DNA of 64,000 bases from Pantoea sp. AS-PWVM4 (GCF_000468095.1 NZ_ASZC01000005.1:1-64000), one strand, 5' to 3'; positions 52,935 to 62,434 are shown, counted from the first letter of the stretch. The notes: generated from the letters alone by a model not told the origin. Program-made: numbers and translations.

Positions 52935-55034
52935 TCACGCACCCGCCAGGGGGGCGATATTTTCAGGAATAACCAGCGGTGCGGCCATTGTCATCGTGAA
53001 CTCGCCGATACGATCTGCCGGGGTAGGTTTGCCCAGTAAATAACCTTGCAACGTATCAAAACCCAACCCGGTTAATAAGCGTTGCTGTTCTTCCGTCTCC
53101 ACACCCTCGGCGACCATGCGCAAATTCAGGCTTTGTGCCAGGGTAATCATCGCACTGACGACGGTGGCGTCTTCGCTGTCGGCACGCAGGCTATTGATGA
53201 AGCTACGATCAATTTTCAGCTCGGTCGCTTCAAGATGTTTCAGATGCAGCAGATTGGCATAACCAATACCGAAATTATCAATCGCGACCTTCACCCCCAA
53301 CTGGTGCAGCTCGGCAATACGTTGCTGACTGAATTGCGGGTCACGCATGGCGATAGTTTCGGTAATTTCCAGCATCAACGCGCCTTCCGGTAAAGCATGC
53401 CGTTGCAGAATTTCACTGATGCTGTCGATCAGGTCGCGCTGATGGAATTGCAATGCCGACAGGTTAACGGAGACGCTCCAGTGGCTGTTCCCCTCCTCAT
53501 GCCATTGGCGCAGCTGGCGACAGGCTTCGTTGATCACCCAGTTGCCCAGCGCGATGATCTGCCCGGTTTTCTCCGCTCGCGGCAGGAACATATCCGGCAT
53601 CAACAAGCCACGGCGCGGATGCTGCCAGCGCAGCAGGGCCTCAAACCCCATCAGCAAGGTCCCACCGGCACGAAACTTCGGTTGATAGAACAGGCGCATC
53701 TCCTGATGTTCCAGCGCGTGCCACAGATCATTAGCCAACGCCAGCTGATGCTGCGCAACCGTGCTCATCGCCGGTTCAAACAGGCACCAGCCGTTACGCC
53801 CACTGTGTTTGGTGTGATACATCGCGGAATCGGCGTTGAACATCATCTCCTGCTTGCTGCGGCCATGCAGCGGGAAGATGACGATGCCAACGCTGAGTGA
53901 CACCCGTAGCGAATAACGGTCGAGTTCAAAAGGGGCATCGATGGTATTCACCAGGCGCTGGGCGATGGTCGCGGCCTGTAAACCGTCACTGTCGGGACTG
54001 AGTAGCACAAATTCATCGCCCCCGAGACGCGCCAGAATGACATCCTCACGCAGTTGATTACGCAGGCGCGCAGCTACCGCGACAAGTAAGCGATCACCAA
54101 CGTGATGTCCCCAGGTATCGTTGACCGCCTTAAAGCCATCCAGATCCATAAACATCAATGCGAAGGTTTGGTCGTTGAGCGTGGCATGTTTGACGGCGGC
54201 GTCCAGTTGCTGCTCCAGCAACACCCGGTTAGGTAAGGTCGTGAGATTGTCGTGCATCGCCAGTTGGCGTAATTCATTGTTGGCATGCTTCAGCTTCGCT
54301 GCCAGTCGCGCCGCGCGCAGCTGCGCATCCAACATCGACAGCAACAACGTGATCCCTAATATGGTCAGGGTGATGATGGTCACCCATACTGCCAGCCCCT
54401 GATCGCTGACACCGTGTTCCATCATGCTGCTGGTGTTGTTGAACTGCGCAGCGGCCATTCCGACATAATGCATTCCGGCAACGGCAGCCCCCATGACCAG
54501 GGAGGCACAACCCCGCATCAACAACAGGCCATCGCCCTGGCGCAGATGAAATGCCAGCCAGAGCGCAGCGCCGGATGCGGCATAAGCAATCACCACCGAC
54601 AACGCAACCAGCTCGATATTCCAGTGAATGGCCGGTTCGATCATCAGCGCGTTCATGCCGAGATAGTGCATCGCCACCACCCCGCTGCCGAGGATTAATG
54701 TACCGCGCACCAACCGACGCCATGTCAGGTGGCTACCGCGTACCACCTGGGCAAACGAAAAGATGGCTGCGACGATCGCCACCGCCAGTGACCATGAGGT
54801 GAGCGGCACATCGTAACGCATGGTCATCGGTAGCATCATCGCCAGCATACCGATGAAATGCATCGCCCAGACACCAATACCCATCGCGGTGCCACCAGCC
54901 ACCAACCACAAACGAGCGATGCAGCCACGCGACACCGCAACGCGTCCGGCAGTATCCAGTGCCGTAAATGAGGCGATAAAAGCGACGATTAATGAGCTCG
55001 TCACCAGAACGCTATCCCAGGTAATCAGCAACAT
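52935..55034 (-). CDS. MHYT-GGDEF-EAL c-di-GMP protein B
   Basis: 699 residues, from ATG 55034 with GGAGCG upstream. The domain order is the same as the neighbouring protein A, to which it is clearly paralogous: MHYT sensor (AMHFIGM, AMHYLGM, GMHYVGM), GGDEF (LGGDEFVLL intact, preceded by REDV, not RxxD) and EAL (FEALLRW). One EAL motif is altered: the DDFGTGYSS segment of protein A reads DNFGIGYAN here, changing a metal-binding Asp and neighbouring residues, so phosphodiesterase activity may be reduced or lost. Protein A then lies 155 bp downstream, so the two arose by tandem duplication and diverged. Confidence 0.94.
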   Translation of the reverse strand: MLLITWDSVLVTSSLIVAFIASFTALDTAGRVAVSRGCIARLWLVAGGTAMGIGVWAMHFIGMLAMMLPMTMRYDVPLTSWSLAVAIVAAIFSFAQVVRGSHLTWRRLVRGTLILGSGVVAMHYLGMNALMIEPAIHWNIELVALSVVIAYAASGAALWLAFHLRQGDGLLLMRGCASLVMGAAVAGMHYVGMAAAQFNNTSSMMEHGVSDQGLAVWVTIITLTILGITLLLSMLDAQLRAARLAAKLKHANNELRQLAMHDNLTTLPNRVLLEQQLDAAVKHATLNDQTFALMFMDLDGFKAVNDTWGHHVGDRLLVAVAARLRNQLREDVILARLGGDEFVLLSPDSDGLQAATIAQRLVNTIDAPFELDRYSLRVSLSVGIVIFPLHGRSKQEMMFNADSAMYHTKHSGRNGWCLFEPAMSTVAQHQLALANDLWHALEHQEMRLFYQPKFRAGGTLLMGFEALLRWQHPRRGLLMPDMFLPRAEKTGQIIALGNWVINEACRQLRQWHEEGNSHWSVSVNLSALQFHQRDLIDSISEILQRHALPEGALMLEITETIAMRDPQFSQQRIAELHQLGVKVAIDNFGIGYANLLHLKHLEATELKIDRSFINSLRADSEDATVVSAMITLAQSLNLRMVAEGVETEEQQRLLTGLGFDTLQGYLLGKPTPADRIGEFTMTMAAPLVIPENIAPLAGA

Positions 55035-55137
55035 GAGCGCTCCTCACTAACCCGCTAGCGAGCAGGTGCTGAATTATCGAACAGGAACAAAGATTAAAAA
55101 GCATGCATAAACGGTCAGTTAACTTTTAAAGCGATGC

Positions 55138-55190
55138 AGCCGCTAATCGAGCCAGGAGAATCTGGGGATTAGCGCGCTGGGGCTTTTTTA
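55138..55190 (+). terminator. orphan nested hairpin with T-run
   Basis: CGCTAATC/GATTAGCG encloses CCAG/CTGG, AGCC may pair with GGCT across a bulge, and six T residues follow. It does not follow any recognised gene on the plus strand, so it could end a small RNA starting near 55040-55100. Confidence 0.4.
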
Positions 55191-55446
55191 TGTTCATTAT
55201 CTATCGCTAAGTGGAGAATCGTTATTATGTCTGATTAATGCATGAACATAACACTGAACCTTGCATCGCGGTAGAGGGAGAAATAATTCCTTGTTTAGTT
55301 TTTTTGACCTGCCGGGATCCCTTGCTATCACTGAATTATCGGCGAATTGAATAAATTGATTAGGGAAAAATTATTGGTGGACCTGACAGGCTTCGCTTTG
55401 CTGAACTATAGTAAAGAAAACTGATATAAATCATTTCCCTGCCGCA

Positions 55447-55460
55447 TAAGAACTTTCTTA
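55447..55460. promoter_or_regulatory. RcsAB-like box upstream of the pilus operon
   Basis: TAAGAACTTTCTTA is a perfect 6-2-6 palindrome and matches the RcsAB box TAAGAATATTCCTA at 11 of 14 positions. It lies 118 bp upstream of the first pilin gene. Confidence 0.55.
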
Positions 55461-55577
55461 GACAGCAGGGGTTTTGCTGTACCGCCAAACATGGCTTCTT
55501 GTTATTTTTCGGTTGATTTCATAAATACATCATCAGGTGAAAAAGCACTGACCCTGGATAATCAGTAAGGAATGATT

Positions 55578-56147
55578 ATGAAACTCAAGCTTTTTCTTTT
55601 GGCCGCCAGCCTGAGCGCCACCTTCCCGCCGTACGCTGCTTTCGCCGCCACCACAACGGGAACCATTAACGCGACGCTCACCCTGACGACCGGTTGCCTG
55701 GTGAATGGTCAATCAGCCACGACCGGGGTGAACTTCGGTACATTGAACTTCGGTAGCAGCGCTGCCACTTTTGATACATTGAATGCCACCCTGGTTGGGG
55801 CATCTGGCAATGGTATCTATGTTCGCTGCACCACCGGTCAAACCTTTAACGTGCAGGTCACCAGCAGCAATGCTGCGCCAGCCACCATTTATGGCACCGT
55901 GAGTGGACAACCACGCTATTTAATCCTCGGTTCCAACAACACACAAGGCATCGCCTACACCCTGTACAGCGATGCAGCCTTCACCACCGCTATCGCCAAT
56001 AACACCAATATCGCGCCGAGCGGAACCACCGATCCAACCCTGGGGACCAACTACGCCATTTATGGTCGCGTAGTCGGTGGTGGTTTCAACCCGTTGATTC
56101 CGGCGGGAACTTACACCGATACCATTAACGTTGCTGTGAATTACTGA
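55578..56147 (+). CDS. SCPU-domain pilin subunit 1 (Csu-type)
   Basis: 189 residues from ATG 55578, six bases after AAGGA; the ATG at 55572 is too close. It has a signal peptide (KLKLFLLAASLSATFPPYAAFA), then a spore-coat-U (SCPU) domain: an N-terminal donor strand (TGTINATLTLTTGCLVNG), two Cys expected to form a disulfide (in TTGCLV and VRCTTG), a GTLNFG strand and the C-terminal PAGTYTDTINVAVNY. It is probably the major rod subunit of an archaic chaperone-usher pilus. First gene of a five-gene operon. Confidence 0.9.
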   Translation: MKLKLFLLAASLSATFPPYAAFAATTTGTINATLTLTTGCLVNGQSATTGVNFGTLNFGSSAATFDTLNATLVGASGNGIYVRCTTGQTFNVQVTSSNAAPATIYGTVSGQPRYLILGSNNTQGIAYTLYSDAAFTTAIANNTNIAPSGTTDPTLGTNYAIYGRVVGGGFNPLIPAGTYTDTINVAVNY

Positions 56148-56170
56148 GGCAGAAACTTCGGTTAAACAGG

Positions 56171-56686
56171 GTGAGAGTGGTCAATGGGTGGACGCGCATT
56201 GTTGGCGGTCTGGCCCTGCTGATAGGGAGTGTCAACGCCTGGGGGTTGCCGAGCGCAACCTTTCAGGTCTCTGCCTCAGTGGTGGCTGGCTGCGTGGTTT
56301 CCGGTACTAATCCCGGCGTTTTTGGCACGCTCAATTTTGGCACCCAGTCTGGCGTCGCCAGCAACAGCGTCAGTGCCACTTTTGTCCAGAGTTCCACCAT
56401 CAGCCTTGCCTGCACGCCAGGCACCACGGTCAGCATGTCGATCAATGGCGGCAGCAACTACACCACCACCCGCAACCTGAAACTGGCCAGTTTCACCAAT
56501 ACCGTGGCCTACAGCTTATACAGCAACGCCAGCCACACCACCGCGATTGGGGTGAATTCACCCATCACGCTGAGTTACAGCAACGCCAACAACATCACGT
56601 TGCCGATTTACGGCGTGTTGCAGTTACCCGGGCCGACGCGCGCCGGGGTTTACACCGATACGCTAACCGTCACCCTGAGTTGGTGA
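56171..56686 (+). CDS. SCPU-domain pilin subunit 2 (Csu-type)
   Basis: 171 residues from a GTG start at 56171, 23 bp after the first pilin. A signal peptide (RIVGGLALLIGSVNAWG) leads into an SCPU domain with donor strand ATFQVSASVVAGCVVSG, two Cys (AGCVV, SLACTPG), FGTLNFG and the terminal RAGVYTDTLTVTLSW. It is probably a minor or adaptor subunit. No Met start is available near the signal peptide. Confidence 0.88.
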   Translation: MRVVNGWTRIVGGLALLIGSVNAWGLPSATFQVSASVVAGCVVSGTNPGVFGTLNFGTQSGVASNSVSATFVQSSTISLACTPGTTVSMSINGGSNYTTTRNLKLASFTNTVAYSLYSNASHTTAIGVNSPITLSYSNANNITLPIYGVLQLPGPTRAGVYTDTLTVTLSW

Positions 56687-56711
56687 AGGAACAACAAAGA
56701 AGGAATAACAC

Positions 56712-57401
56712 ATGAAAAACCTGCTGCTGATATGGCTGCTCACGTTCAGCGCTCTCAGCCATGCTGCTAACTCGCTGATGATCTGGCCGATTGATCCCGC
56801 CATCAATCCCGACGACAAAGCCAGTGAGCTTTGGCTGGAGAATCGTGGCGATGCGACCACCTTAATGCAGGTACGGATTTTCGCCTGGCAGCAGGTAAAT
56901 CAACGTGAACAATATCAGACCCAGACTGAGGTGGTCGCCAGCCCGCCACTGGTCCGCGTCGAGCCGGGGCAGAAACAGCTGGTGCGCTTAATCAAGCAAA
57001 CCCCGCCTGCTGCCGGTCAGGAGATGGCCTATCGCGTGGTACTGGATGAAATCCCTACGCCACGGAGTCCCGGTGCCAATCAGGCTGGGCTCACTTTCCA
57101 GATGCGCTACTCGGTGCCTCTGTTTGTGTATGGCAGCGGTCTGACTGTCGAAAGTGCCAAACCCGACCTGAGCTGGCAGGTGGAGAACAGCGGGGGCAGG
57201 CGCTGGCTGCTGTTGACCAATCACGGCAACGGCCATGCGCGCCTGAGCAATGTCACCATTGGCGGGCGCAAGCTGGGTGACGGTCTGTTCGGCTACGTTC
57301 TGGCAAACAGCAGCAACCGCTGGCCGCTTAACAGCAGCGTGAGCGGAGAACTGGAGGCCGAGATGAATAAAGGCCACTGGCGTAGCGCTGCTCTGCGCTA
57401 A
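56712..57401 (+). CDS. periplasmic pilus chaperone, Csu-type
   Basis: 229 residues with a signal peptide (KNLLLIWLLTFSALSHA). It has two immunoglobulin-like domains of the PapD family, with the subunit-anchoring pattern PPLVRVEPGQKQLVRLIKQ and the VVLDEIP and LTFQMRYSVPLFV segments typical of the archaic CsuC group. It folds and delivers pilins to the usher. Its TAA shares a base with the usher ATG (TAATG), so the two are translationally coupled. Confidence 0.93.
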   Translation: MKNLLLIWLLTFSALSHAANSLMIWPIDPAINPDDKASELWLENRGDATTLMQVRIFAWQQVNQREQYQTQTEVVASPPLVRVEPGQKQLVRLIKQTPPAAGQEMAYRVVLDEIPTPRSPGANQAGLTFQMRYSVPLFVYGSGLTVESAKPDLSWQVENSGGRRWLLLTNHGNGHARLSNVTIGGRKLGDGLFGYVLANSSNRWPLNSSVSGELEAEMNKGHWRSAALR

Positions 57402-59839
57402 TGCGATTTTCGCCACATCCCTGCGCGCTGGCGGTGACCAGCGCCCTGTGCTGTCTGATCCCCCTGATAAGTAGCGCGGAGACGTTCTCCGAGCTGCCGC
57501 CTCCCCCTGCCCTGCAAAATAACGCGGCGGGACAGCAATACATGCTGGAGCTGATCATCAATCAGGGAGAACAGGGCAATATCGTCCCGGTTGAACAAAA
57601 GAACGGGGATTTTTGGCTGCGGCGCGGCGATTTGGAACGCGCCGGGATCCCGGCAGACAAGTTGCAGGGCCAGCAGATCAATGTTAACCAGCTGAACAGC
57701 GTCAAAGTGGATTATGACAACCAACGTCAACGCCTGCTGCTGACCGTTCCCCCGGCCTGGTTACCGGGCCAGGTGATTGGTCAGTCGCACAATGGCCCGC
57801 GCTATCCCGGTCGTAGCAGCACGGGAGCGCTGCTCAATTACGACTTCTACGCCACCCGCACCGATCATAGCGGCACGCGTCTCGCGACCTGGAATGAGTT
57901 GCGCTTATTTGGTGCTGCCGGACAATTCTCCAGCAACGGCGTGTGGCAGCAGCAACTGGAGGGCAGCGCTCCGCAGCAGCAGGAGGGTTATATCCGTTAT
58001 GACACCTGGTGGAGTAACGAAAACGAGGAAGCGATAGTCAGCTGGCGCGCCGGGGATCTCATCACCGATTCTCTCTCCTGGAGCAATAGCGTGCGTCTCG
58101 GCGGCGTGCAGATTGGCCGTGACTTCAGCGTGCGTCCGGACCTGGTCACTTACCCGTTGCCACAGTTTTCCGGCCAGGCGGCGGTGCCGTCCACCGTTGA
58201 TCTGTTTATTAATGGCTATCGTTCCAGCCAGGCCAACGTTCAACCCGGCCCCTGGTCACTCACCAATGTCCCCTTTGTCAACGGTGCTGGCGATGCGGTG
58301 ATCACCACCACCGACGCGGTGGGCCGTCAGGTTACCACCACGCTGCCGTTTTACGTTTCCAGCAATCTGCTGAGACAAGGCTTGTCCGACTACTCATTTT
58401 CCGCCGGGGCGATGCGTGAAAATTACGGCATCAAAAACTTCGACTACGGCGCAGCCGCGGCCAGCGGTTCATATCGCTACGGTCTGACTGACTGGCTGAC
58501 GCTGGAAACTCACGCCGAAGGCAGTGATGAGGTCGCGATGGGCGGTGCTGGCGGTCAGGTGAAACTCGGCAGTTGGGGAGTGATCAATGGCGCGCTGGCG
58601 CAGAGCCAGATGAGCGGTAAACCCGGCACGCAATATAGCTGGGGTTATCAGTACAACAACAGTTGGCTCAGCCTTGGCACGCAACACACGCTGCGGACCG
58701 TGGATTTTGGCAATCTGGCGCTGGTAGGCAATCGCAGTGACTCGGAGGACACCTCTTATTCGCTGGCACGTCGCAGTGCGCAATACACCGCCAGCGTGTC
58801 GATGAATCAATACGGGAGCCTCGGACTGGCGTACCTCGATATCAACAGCGGCGATGGCGAACGTACACGCCTGTGGAACCTGTCGTGGAGCAAAAATCTT
58901 TGGGGTAACAGCAGCCTGTATATTTCCGCCAGCCGCGATCAACAGCAAGGGGAATGGAGCGGAGCCATCTCGCTGGTGATTCCGTTTGGCGAACAAGGCA
59001 GTGCTTCGGTCAGTATGGAACGCGACCAGCAGGGAGAAAACAATCAACGCATCTACCTGTCACGCGCCATGCCGAGCGACGGCGGTTATTCGTGGGATGC
59101 TTCCTGGGCTAATCAGGGCGGTAACAGCGGCGATTATCGCCAGGGGAGCCTGCGCTACCGCAACAACAAAGTGGATACGTCGGCGGGCTTTTATGGCGAC
59201 GACGATAACATCACCCAGTGGGCAGATTTCAGCGGCGCGCTGGTGCTGATGGATAACCGCCTGTTTGTCGCCAATCAGATCAACGACGCCTTTGTGCTGG
59301 TGAAAACCAACTATCCCGACGTCAACATCCGCTACGAAAACCAGTCGATGGGACGCACCGATAAAGAAGGTTATCTGCTGGTTCCGTCGATTAGCAGCTA
59401 CTACGCCGCGAAATACGATATCGATACGCTGGACCTGCCTGCGGATATGACATCACCGCGTGTCGAGCAGCGTTTCGCCGTGAAGCGCCAGAGCGGCTAT
59501 CTGCTTAATTTCCCGGTAGAGAAACTGCGTTCTGCCAGCGTCATTCTGCATGACAGCAACGGAAAACCGCTCCCCGTCTCCAGCCAGGTGCTACGTGCCG
59601 GGCAGGCAACCGAGTATGTCGGCTGGGATGGGATTACCTGGATGGAGAACCTGGAGGCCAGCAATCCTATCCAGGTCACCACGCCGGATGGTCGTAGTTG
59701 TCGCACTGAACTCACGATCGCCAATGGTCAGCCGCTGGCGCTGAAAACCTATGGCCCGCTCACCTGCGCGTTGCCACCGCCGCCACCTGGCGCTGCGCTA
59801 CCCAATAGCGAAAACTCTACAACAGGCATATCACCATGA
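57401..59839 (+). CDS. outer-membrane pilus usher, Csu-type
   Basis: 812 residues. A signal peptide (to about 28) is followed by the usher N-terminal domain (about 40-140), a 24-strand beta-barrel with plug (about 150-690; GLSDYSFSAGAMRENYG, SLGLAYLDINSGDGERTRLW) and C-terminal domains ending in a proline-rich tail. It secretes and assembles pilin-chaperone complexes across the outer membrane. It overlaps the chaperone stop by 1 bp and the tip gene start by 4 bp (ATGA). Confidence 0.95.
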   Translation: MRFSPHPCALAVTSALCCLIPLISSAETFSELPPPPALQNNAAGQQYMLELIINQGEQGNIVPVEQKNGDFWLRRGDLERAGIPADKLQGQQINVNQLNSVKVDYDNQRQRLLLTVPPAWLPGQVIGQSHNGPRYPGRSSTGALLNYDFYATRTDHSGTRLATWNELRLFGAAGQFSSNGVWQQQLEGSAPQQQEGYIRYDTWWSNENEEAIVSWRAGDLITDSLSWSNSVRLGGVQIGRDFSVRPDLVTYPLPQFSGQAAVPSTVDLFINGYRSSQANVQPGPWSLTNVPFVNGAGDAVITTTDAVGRQVTTTLPFYVSSNLLRQGLSDYSFSAGAMRENYGIKNFDYGAAAASGSYRYGLTDWLTLETHAEGSDEVAMGGAGGQVKLGSWGVINGALAQSQMSGKPGTQYSWGYQYNNSWLSLGTQHTLRTVDFGNLALVGNRSDSEDTSYSLARRSAQYTASVSMNQYGSLGLAYLDINSGDGERTRLWNLSWSKNLWGNSSLYISASRDQQQGEWSGAISLVIPFGEQGSASVSMERDQQGENNQRIYLSRAMPSDGGYSWDASWANQGGNSGDYRQGSLRYRNNKVDTSAGFYGDDDNITQWADFSGALVLMDNRLFVANQINDAFVLVKTNYPDVNIRYENQSMGRTDKEGYLLVPSISSYYAAKYDIDTLDLPADMTSPRVEQRFAVKRQSGYLLNFPVEKLRSASVILHDSNGKPLPVSSQVLRAGQATEYVGWDGITWMENLEASNPIQVTTPDGRSCRTELTIANGQPLALKTYGPLTCALPPPPPGAALPNSENSTTGISP

Positions 59840-60813
59840 AAAAAATGCTGCTCCTGCTGACGTTGTTACTGTTGCCAGGTCTGGTACAAGCCGCCTGTAG
59901 CCTACCTGCATCAACGGCCAGTTTTGGCTCGGTCACCACCTTTGTGGTCAATTCGACCATCAGTTCCACCTCAACCACCGCGAACGTGAACTGTGGCGCA
60001 GGTTCAGCCCTGACCTTATTAGGAACCAACCAAATTACCTTTCAGCTTGCCAGCGCGTCCAACGTCAATGGCACGCGTGGCACCCTGAAACGCAGCGGCG
60101 ATACCGGCAGCGATAACATTCCGCTGCGCCTGTGTATGGACAGCGCCTGCGCCACTGAACTGACGGTGGGGGGATCGACCTATACCTTTTCACAAGCGGT
60201 GCTGGCGAACCTTGCCGGTCTGTTCGGCAGCCTGAACTTTGCCTTGCCGGTGTATCTGAAAACGGTGACGGGGCAGACGGTGGCGGCGGGCACCTATACG
60301 GCGACGCTCAACCTGTACGTCACCTATAACATTTGCACCAGCCTTGGCGTGGGTGGACTTTGTCTGACACCGCAGACCGGAACCGGCACCATTCCAATTA
60401 CCGTGACGGTGGTGATATCGAATGATTGCACCACCATCACTGCACCTAACGTCAGTTTTGGCAGCGCGCCACTGGTCAGCAGCTTTTCCACCGTGCAGCA
60501 GACCATTAGCGTGGTATGCAGCAAAGGCAGCACCTATACCGTGGGCCTGAGTAATGGCAGCTATGCGGCGAATGGCGTGCGGAATATGGCGAGTGGCACC
60601 AACCGGTTAAGCTATGACATCTACCAGGGAACCACCACCACCACACGCTGGGGACCCACCGGTACGGACCGCTGGAGCAGCAGCACCTCAACGACCGTCA
60701 GCACCGATGGCCTGACACGCGGCTATACCTATACCGCGCAGATTCTGACCACGCAAAATACCCCGGCTGCGGGTAATTACACGGATAATGTGGTGGTGGA
60801 TTTGTCGTTTTAA
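59836..60813 (+). CDS. two-domain SCPU tip adhesin (CsuE-like)
   Basis: 325 residues with a signal peptide (KKMLLLLTLLLLPGLVQA). It contains two SCPU-type domains (about 19-165 and 190-325), the first lacking a free donor strand as expected of a tip, the second ending NYTDNVVVDLSF. It is six-Cys or more and Thr/Ser-rich. By position and domain count it corresponds to CsuE, the tip adhesin binding abiotic surfaces through hydrophobic loops in Acinetobacter. Last gene of the operon; a paired REP lies after the stop. Confidence 0.88.
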   Translation: MKKMLLLLTLLLLPGLVQAACSLPASTASFGSVTTFVVNSTISSTSTTANVNCGAGSALTLLGTNQITFQLASASNVNGTRGTLKRSGDTGSDNIPLRLCMDSACATELTVGGSTYTFSQAVLANLAGLFGSLNFALPVYLKTVTGQTVAAGTYTATLNLYVTYNICTSLGVGGLCLTPQTGTGTIPITVTVVISNDCTTITAPNVSFGSAPLVSSFSTVQQTISVVCSKGSTYTVGLSNGSYAANGVRNMASGTNRLSYDIYQGTTTTTRWGPTGTDRWSSSTSTTVSTDGLTRGYTYTAQILTTQNTPAAGNYTDNVVVDLSF

Positions 60814-60820
60814 ATTTTCC

Positions 60821-60900
60821 GTAGCGGCGCAATTTATTGCGCTGTTTTTTAGCAAAAGCAACCTCTGGCAAAAAGACGCGCGATAAATCGCGCCGCTACG
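60821..60900. repeat. paired inverted REP-type element
   Basis: A diverged copy (GTAGCGGCGCAATTTATTGC) at 60820-60843 and an inverted full copy at 60877-60900 lie between the convergent tip adhesin and MFS symporter genes. Confidence 0.85.
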
Positions 60901-60912
60901 ACTGGATTATAA

Positions 60913-62229
60913 TCAAGCATTCACCGCCGTCGCGCTGTGGCGCGTGCGATACTGCTTCACCATCCGGCCTATCAGCAATGTGCCGATCAAACCGCACACC
61001 GCCGCGAACGACAGCCATACGCCTGGCATCGCTTTGTCACCCGTGGCGTGAATCAGATAGCTGGAGACAGCCGGGGTAAAGCCGCCAAATAGCGCGGTTG
61101 CCAGGCTATAAGCCAGCGAGAAACCGGATGCGCGTACCTCGGCTGGCATGATTTCCGCCAGATACACCACCATCGCCCCGTTGTAGCTGGCGTAGAGGAA
61201 GGATAACCAGAGTTCAGCCATCACCAGATGAGCGAAGGTCGGCGATCCGACCAGCCAGTGCAGCACCGGCCAGGCCGTGAGGATCATCAGGATGGTAAAG
61301 GTTATTAGCAACGGACGGCGACCAATCCGGTCGGACAACGAGCCCATCACCGGCAACCAGAACAGGTTGGAAAGACCGACAAACAGCGTTACCAGAAAGC
61401 TATCTTTATCGCTCATCATCAGCACGGTTTTGCCGAATGTGGGGGTAAACGCGGTGATCATATAGAACATCACCGTGGTGGTGACCACCATCAGCATACC
61501 GGCTAACACCAGAGCCCAGTTCTGTCCCACCGAGCGCATAATCTGACGCATGGTCGGATGATGTTTACGCTGACTGAAGGCTTCAGTCTCCTCCAGCATA
61601 CGGCGAATCCAGAACAGAAACGGTACGATCAGACAGCCAATGACGAACGGAATACGCCAGCCCCAGTCAGTCACCGCCTCTTTTTCCAACAGGTGGTTCA
61701 GGCCCAGTCCCAGCAGCGCCGCGAAGATAACCGCCACCTGCTGGCTGCCAGATTGCCAGCTAACGTAGAAGCCTTTACGCCCTTTCGGGGCCACCTCAGC
61801 CAGATACACAGATACGCCGCCCAATTCAACACCGGCGGAAAAGCCCTGCAACAAACGACCAATAAGAATCAACACCGGTGCCGCCGCCCCGAGGGTGGCA
61901 TAGCCTGGCACCACGGCAATCGTCAGCGTACCCAGCGCCATAATACCGAGCGTGACCAGCAAGCCTTTGCGGCGGCCATGATGGTCAATGTAGGCACCGA
62001 GCACAATCGCCCCTAACGGACGCATCAGGAAGCCTGCGCCAAAGGTCATCAGCGTCAGCATTAATGACGCAAACGGGTTATCACCGGGGAAAAAGGTTTT
62101 TGCAATCGCGGTCGCGTAATAACCAAACACCATGAAATCGTACATTTCAAGGAAGTTGCCGCTGGTTACGCTAAAGATAGTTTTGGCACCGCTCTGCGAT
62201 GACTTTTGTAAAGAAGAAGGTGAGCTCAT
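60913..62229 (-). CDS. MFS citrate/tricarballylate-type proton symporter
   Basis: 438 residues, 12 transmembrane helices, metabolite:H+ symporter family. The N terminus [30 protein letters not shown] is characteristic of CitA/TcuC. The MFS loop motifs [14 protein letters not shown] and [13 protein letters not shown] occur at the expected places. It is likely to take up citrate or a related tricarboxylate with protons. No citrate or tricarballylate catabolic genes lie next to it, so the substrate is uncertain. Confidence 0.85.
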   Translation of the reverse strand: MSSPSSLQKSSQSGAKTIFSVTSGNFLEMYDFMVFGYYATAIAKTFFPGDNPFASLMLTLMTFGAGFLMRPLGAIVLGAYIDHHGRRKGLLVTLGIMALGTLTIAVVPGYATLGAAAPVLILIGRLLQGFSAGVELGGVSVYLAEVAPKGRKGFYVSWQSGSQQVAVIFAALLGLGLNHLLEKEAVTDWGWRIPFVIGCLIVPFLFWIRRMLEETEAFSQRKHHPTMRQIMRSVGQNWALVLAGMLMVVTTTVMFYMITAFTPTFGKTVLMMSDKDSFLVTLFVGLSNLFWLPVMGSLSDRIGRRPLLITFTILMILTAWPVLHWLVGSPTFAHLVMAELWLSFLYASYNGAMVVYLAEIMPAEVRASGFSLAYSLATALFGGFTPAVSSYLIHATGDKAMPGVWLSFAAVCGLIGTLLIGRMVKQYRTRHSATAVNA

Positions 62230-62434
62230 AGGATTTTCCAGTGTCTTCCATGCGGGGATGTCCCTTTTATCGTGACGTCTCCCTGATGAATGTGATCCAA
62301 TTCACCATTGCACTTTACAAAAGCAGGGTTATACGTAACCAAACATTAACAAAGTTGATCCGCAGGATAATTGCCCGTTAATCCGCCTGATTCGTGGTTT
62401 TCCTTTTTGGTCGTCGATTACGCCCATAACAAAA

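Larger units (their letters stand above)
55035..55577. promoter_or_regulatory. 543-bp divergent region with structured hairpin and Rcs-like box
   Basis: No gene is seen. It holds a nested hairpin with a T-run at 55138-55190 and the Rcs-like palindrome at 55447-55460, both listed separately. The remaining sequence is AT-rich, as expected for a silenced pilus promoter. Confidence 0.5.
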
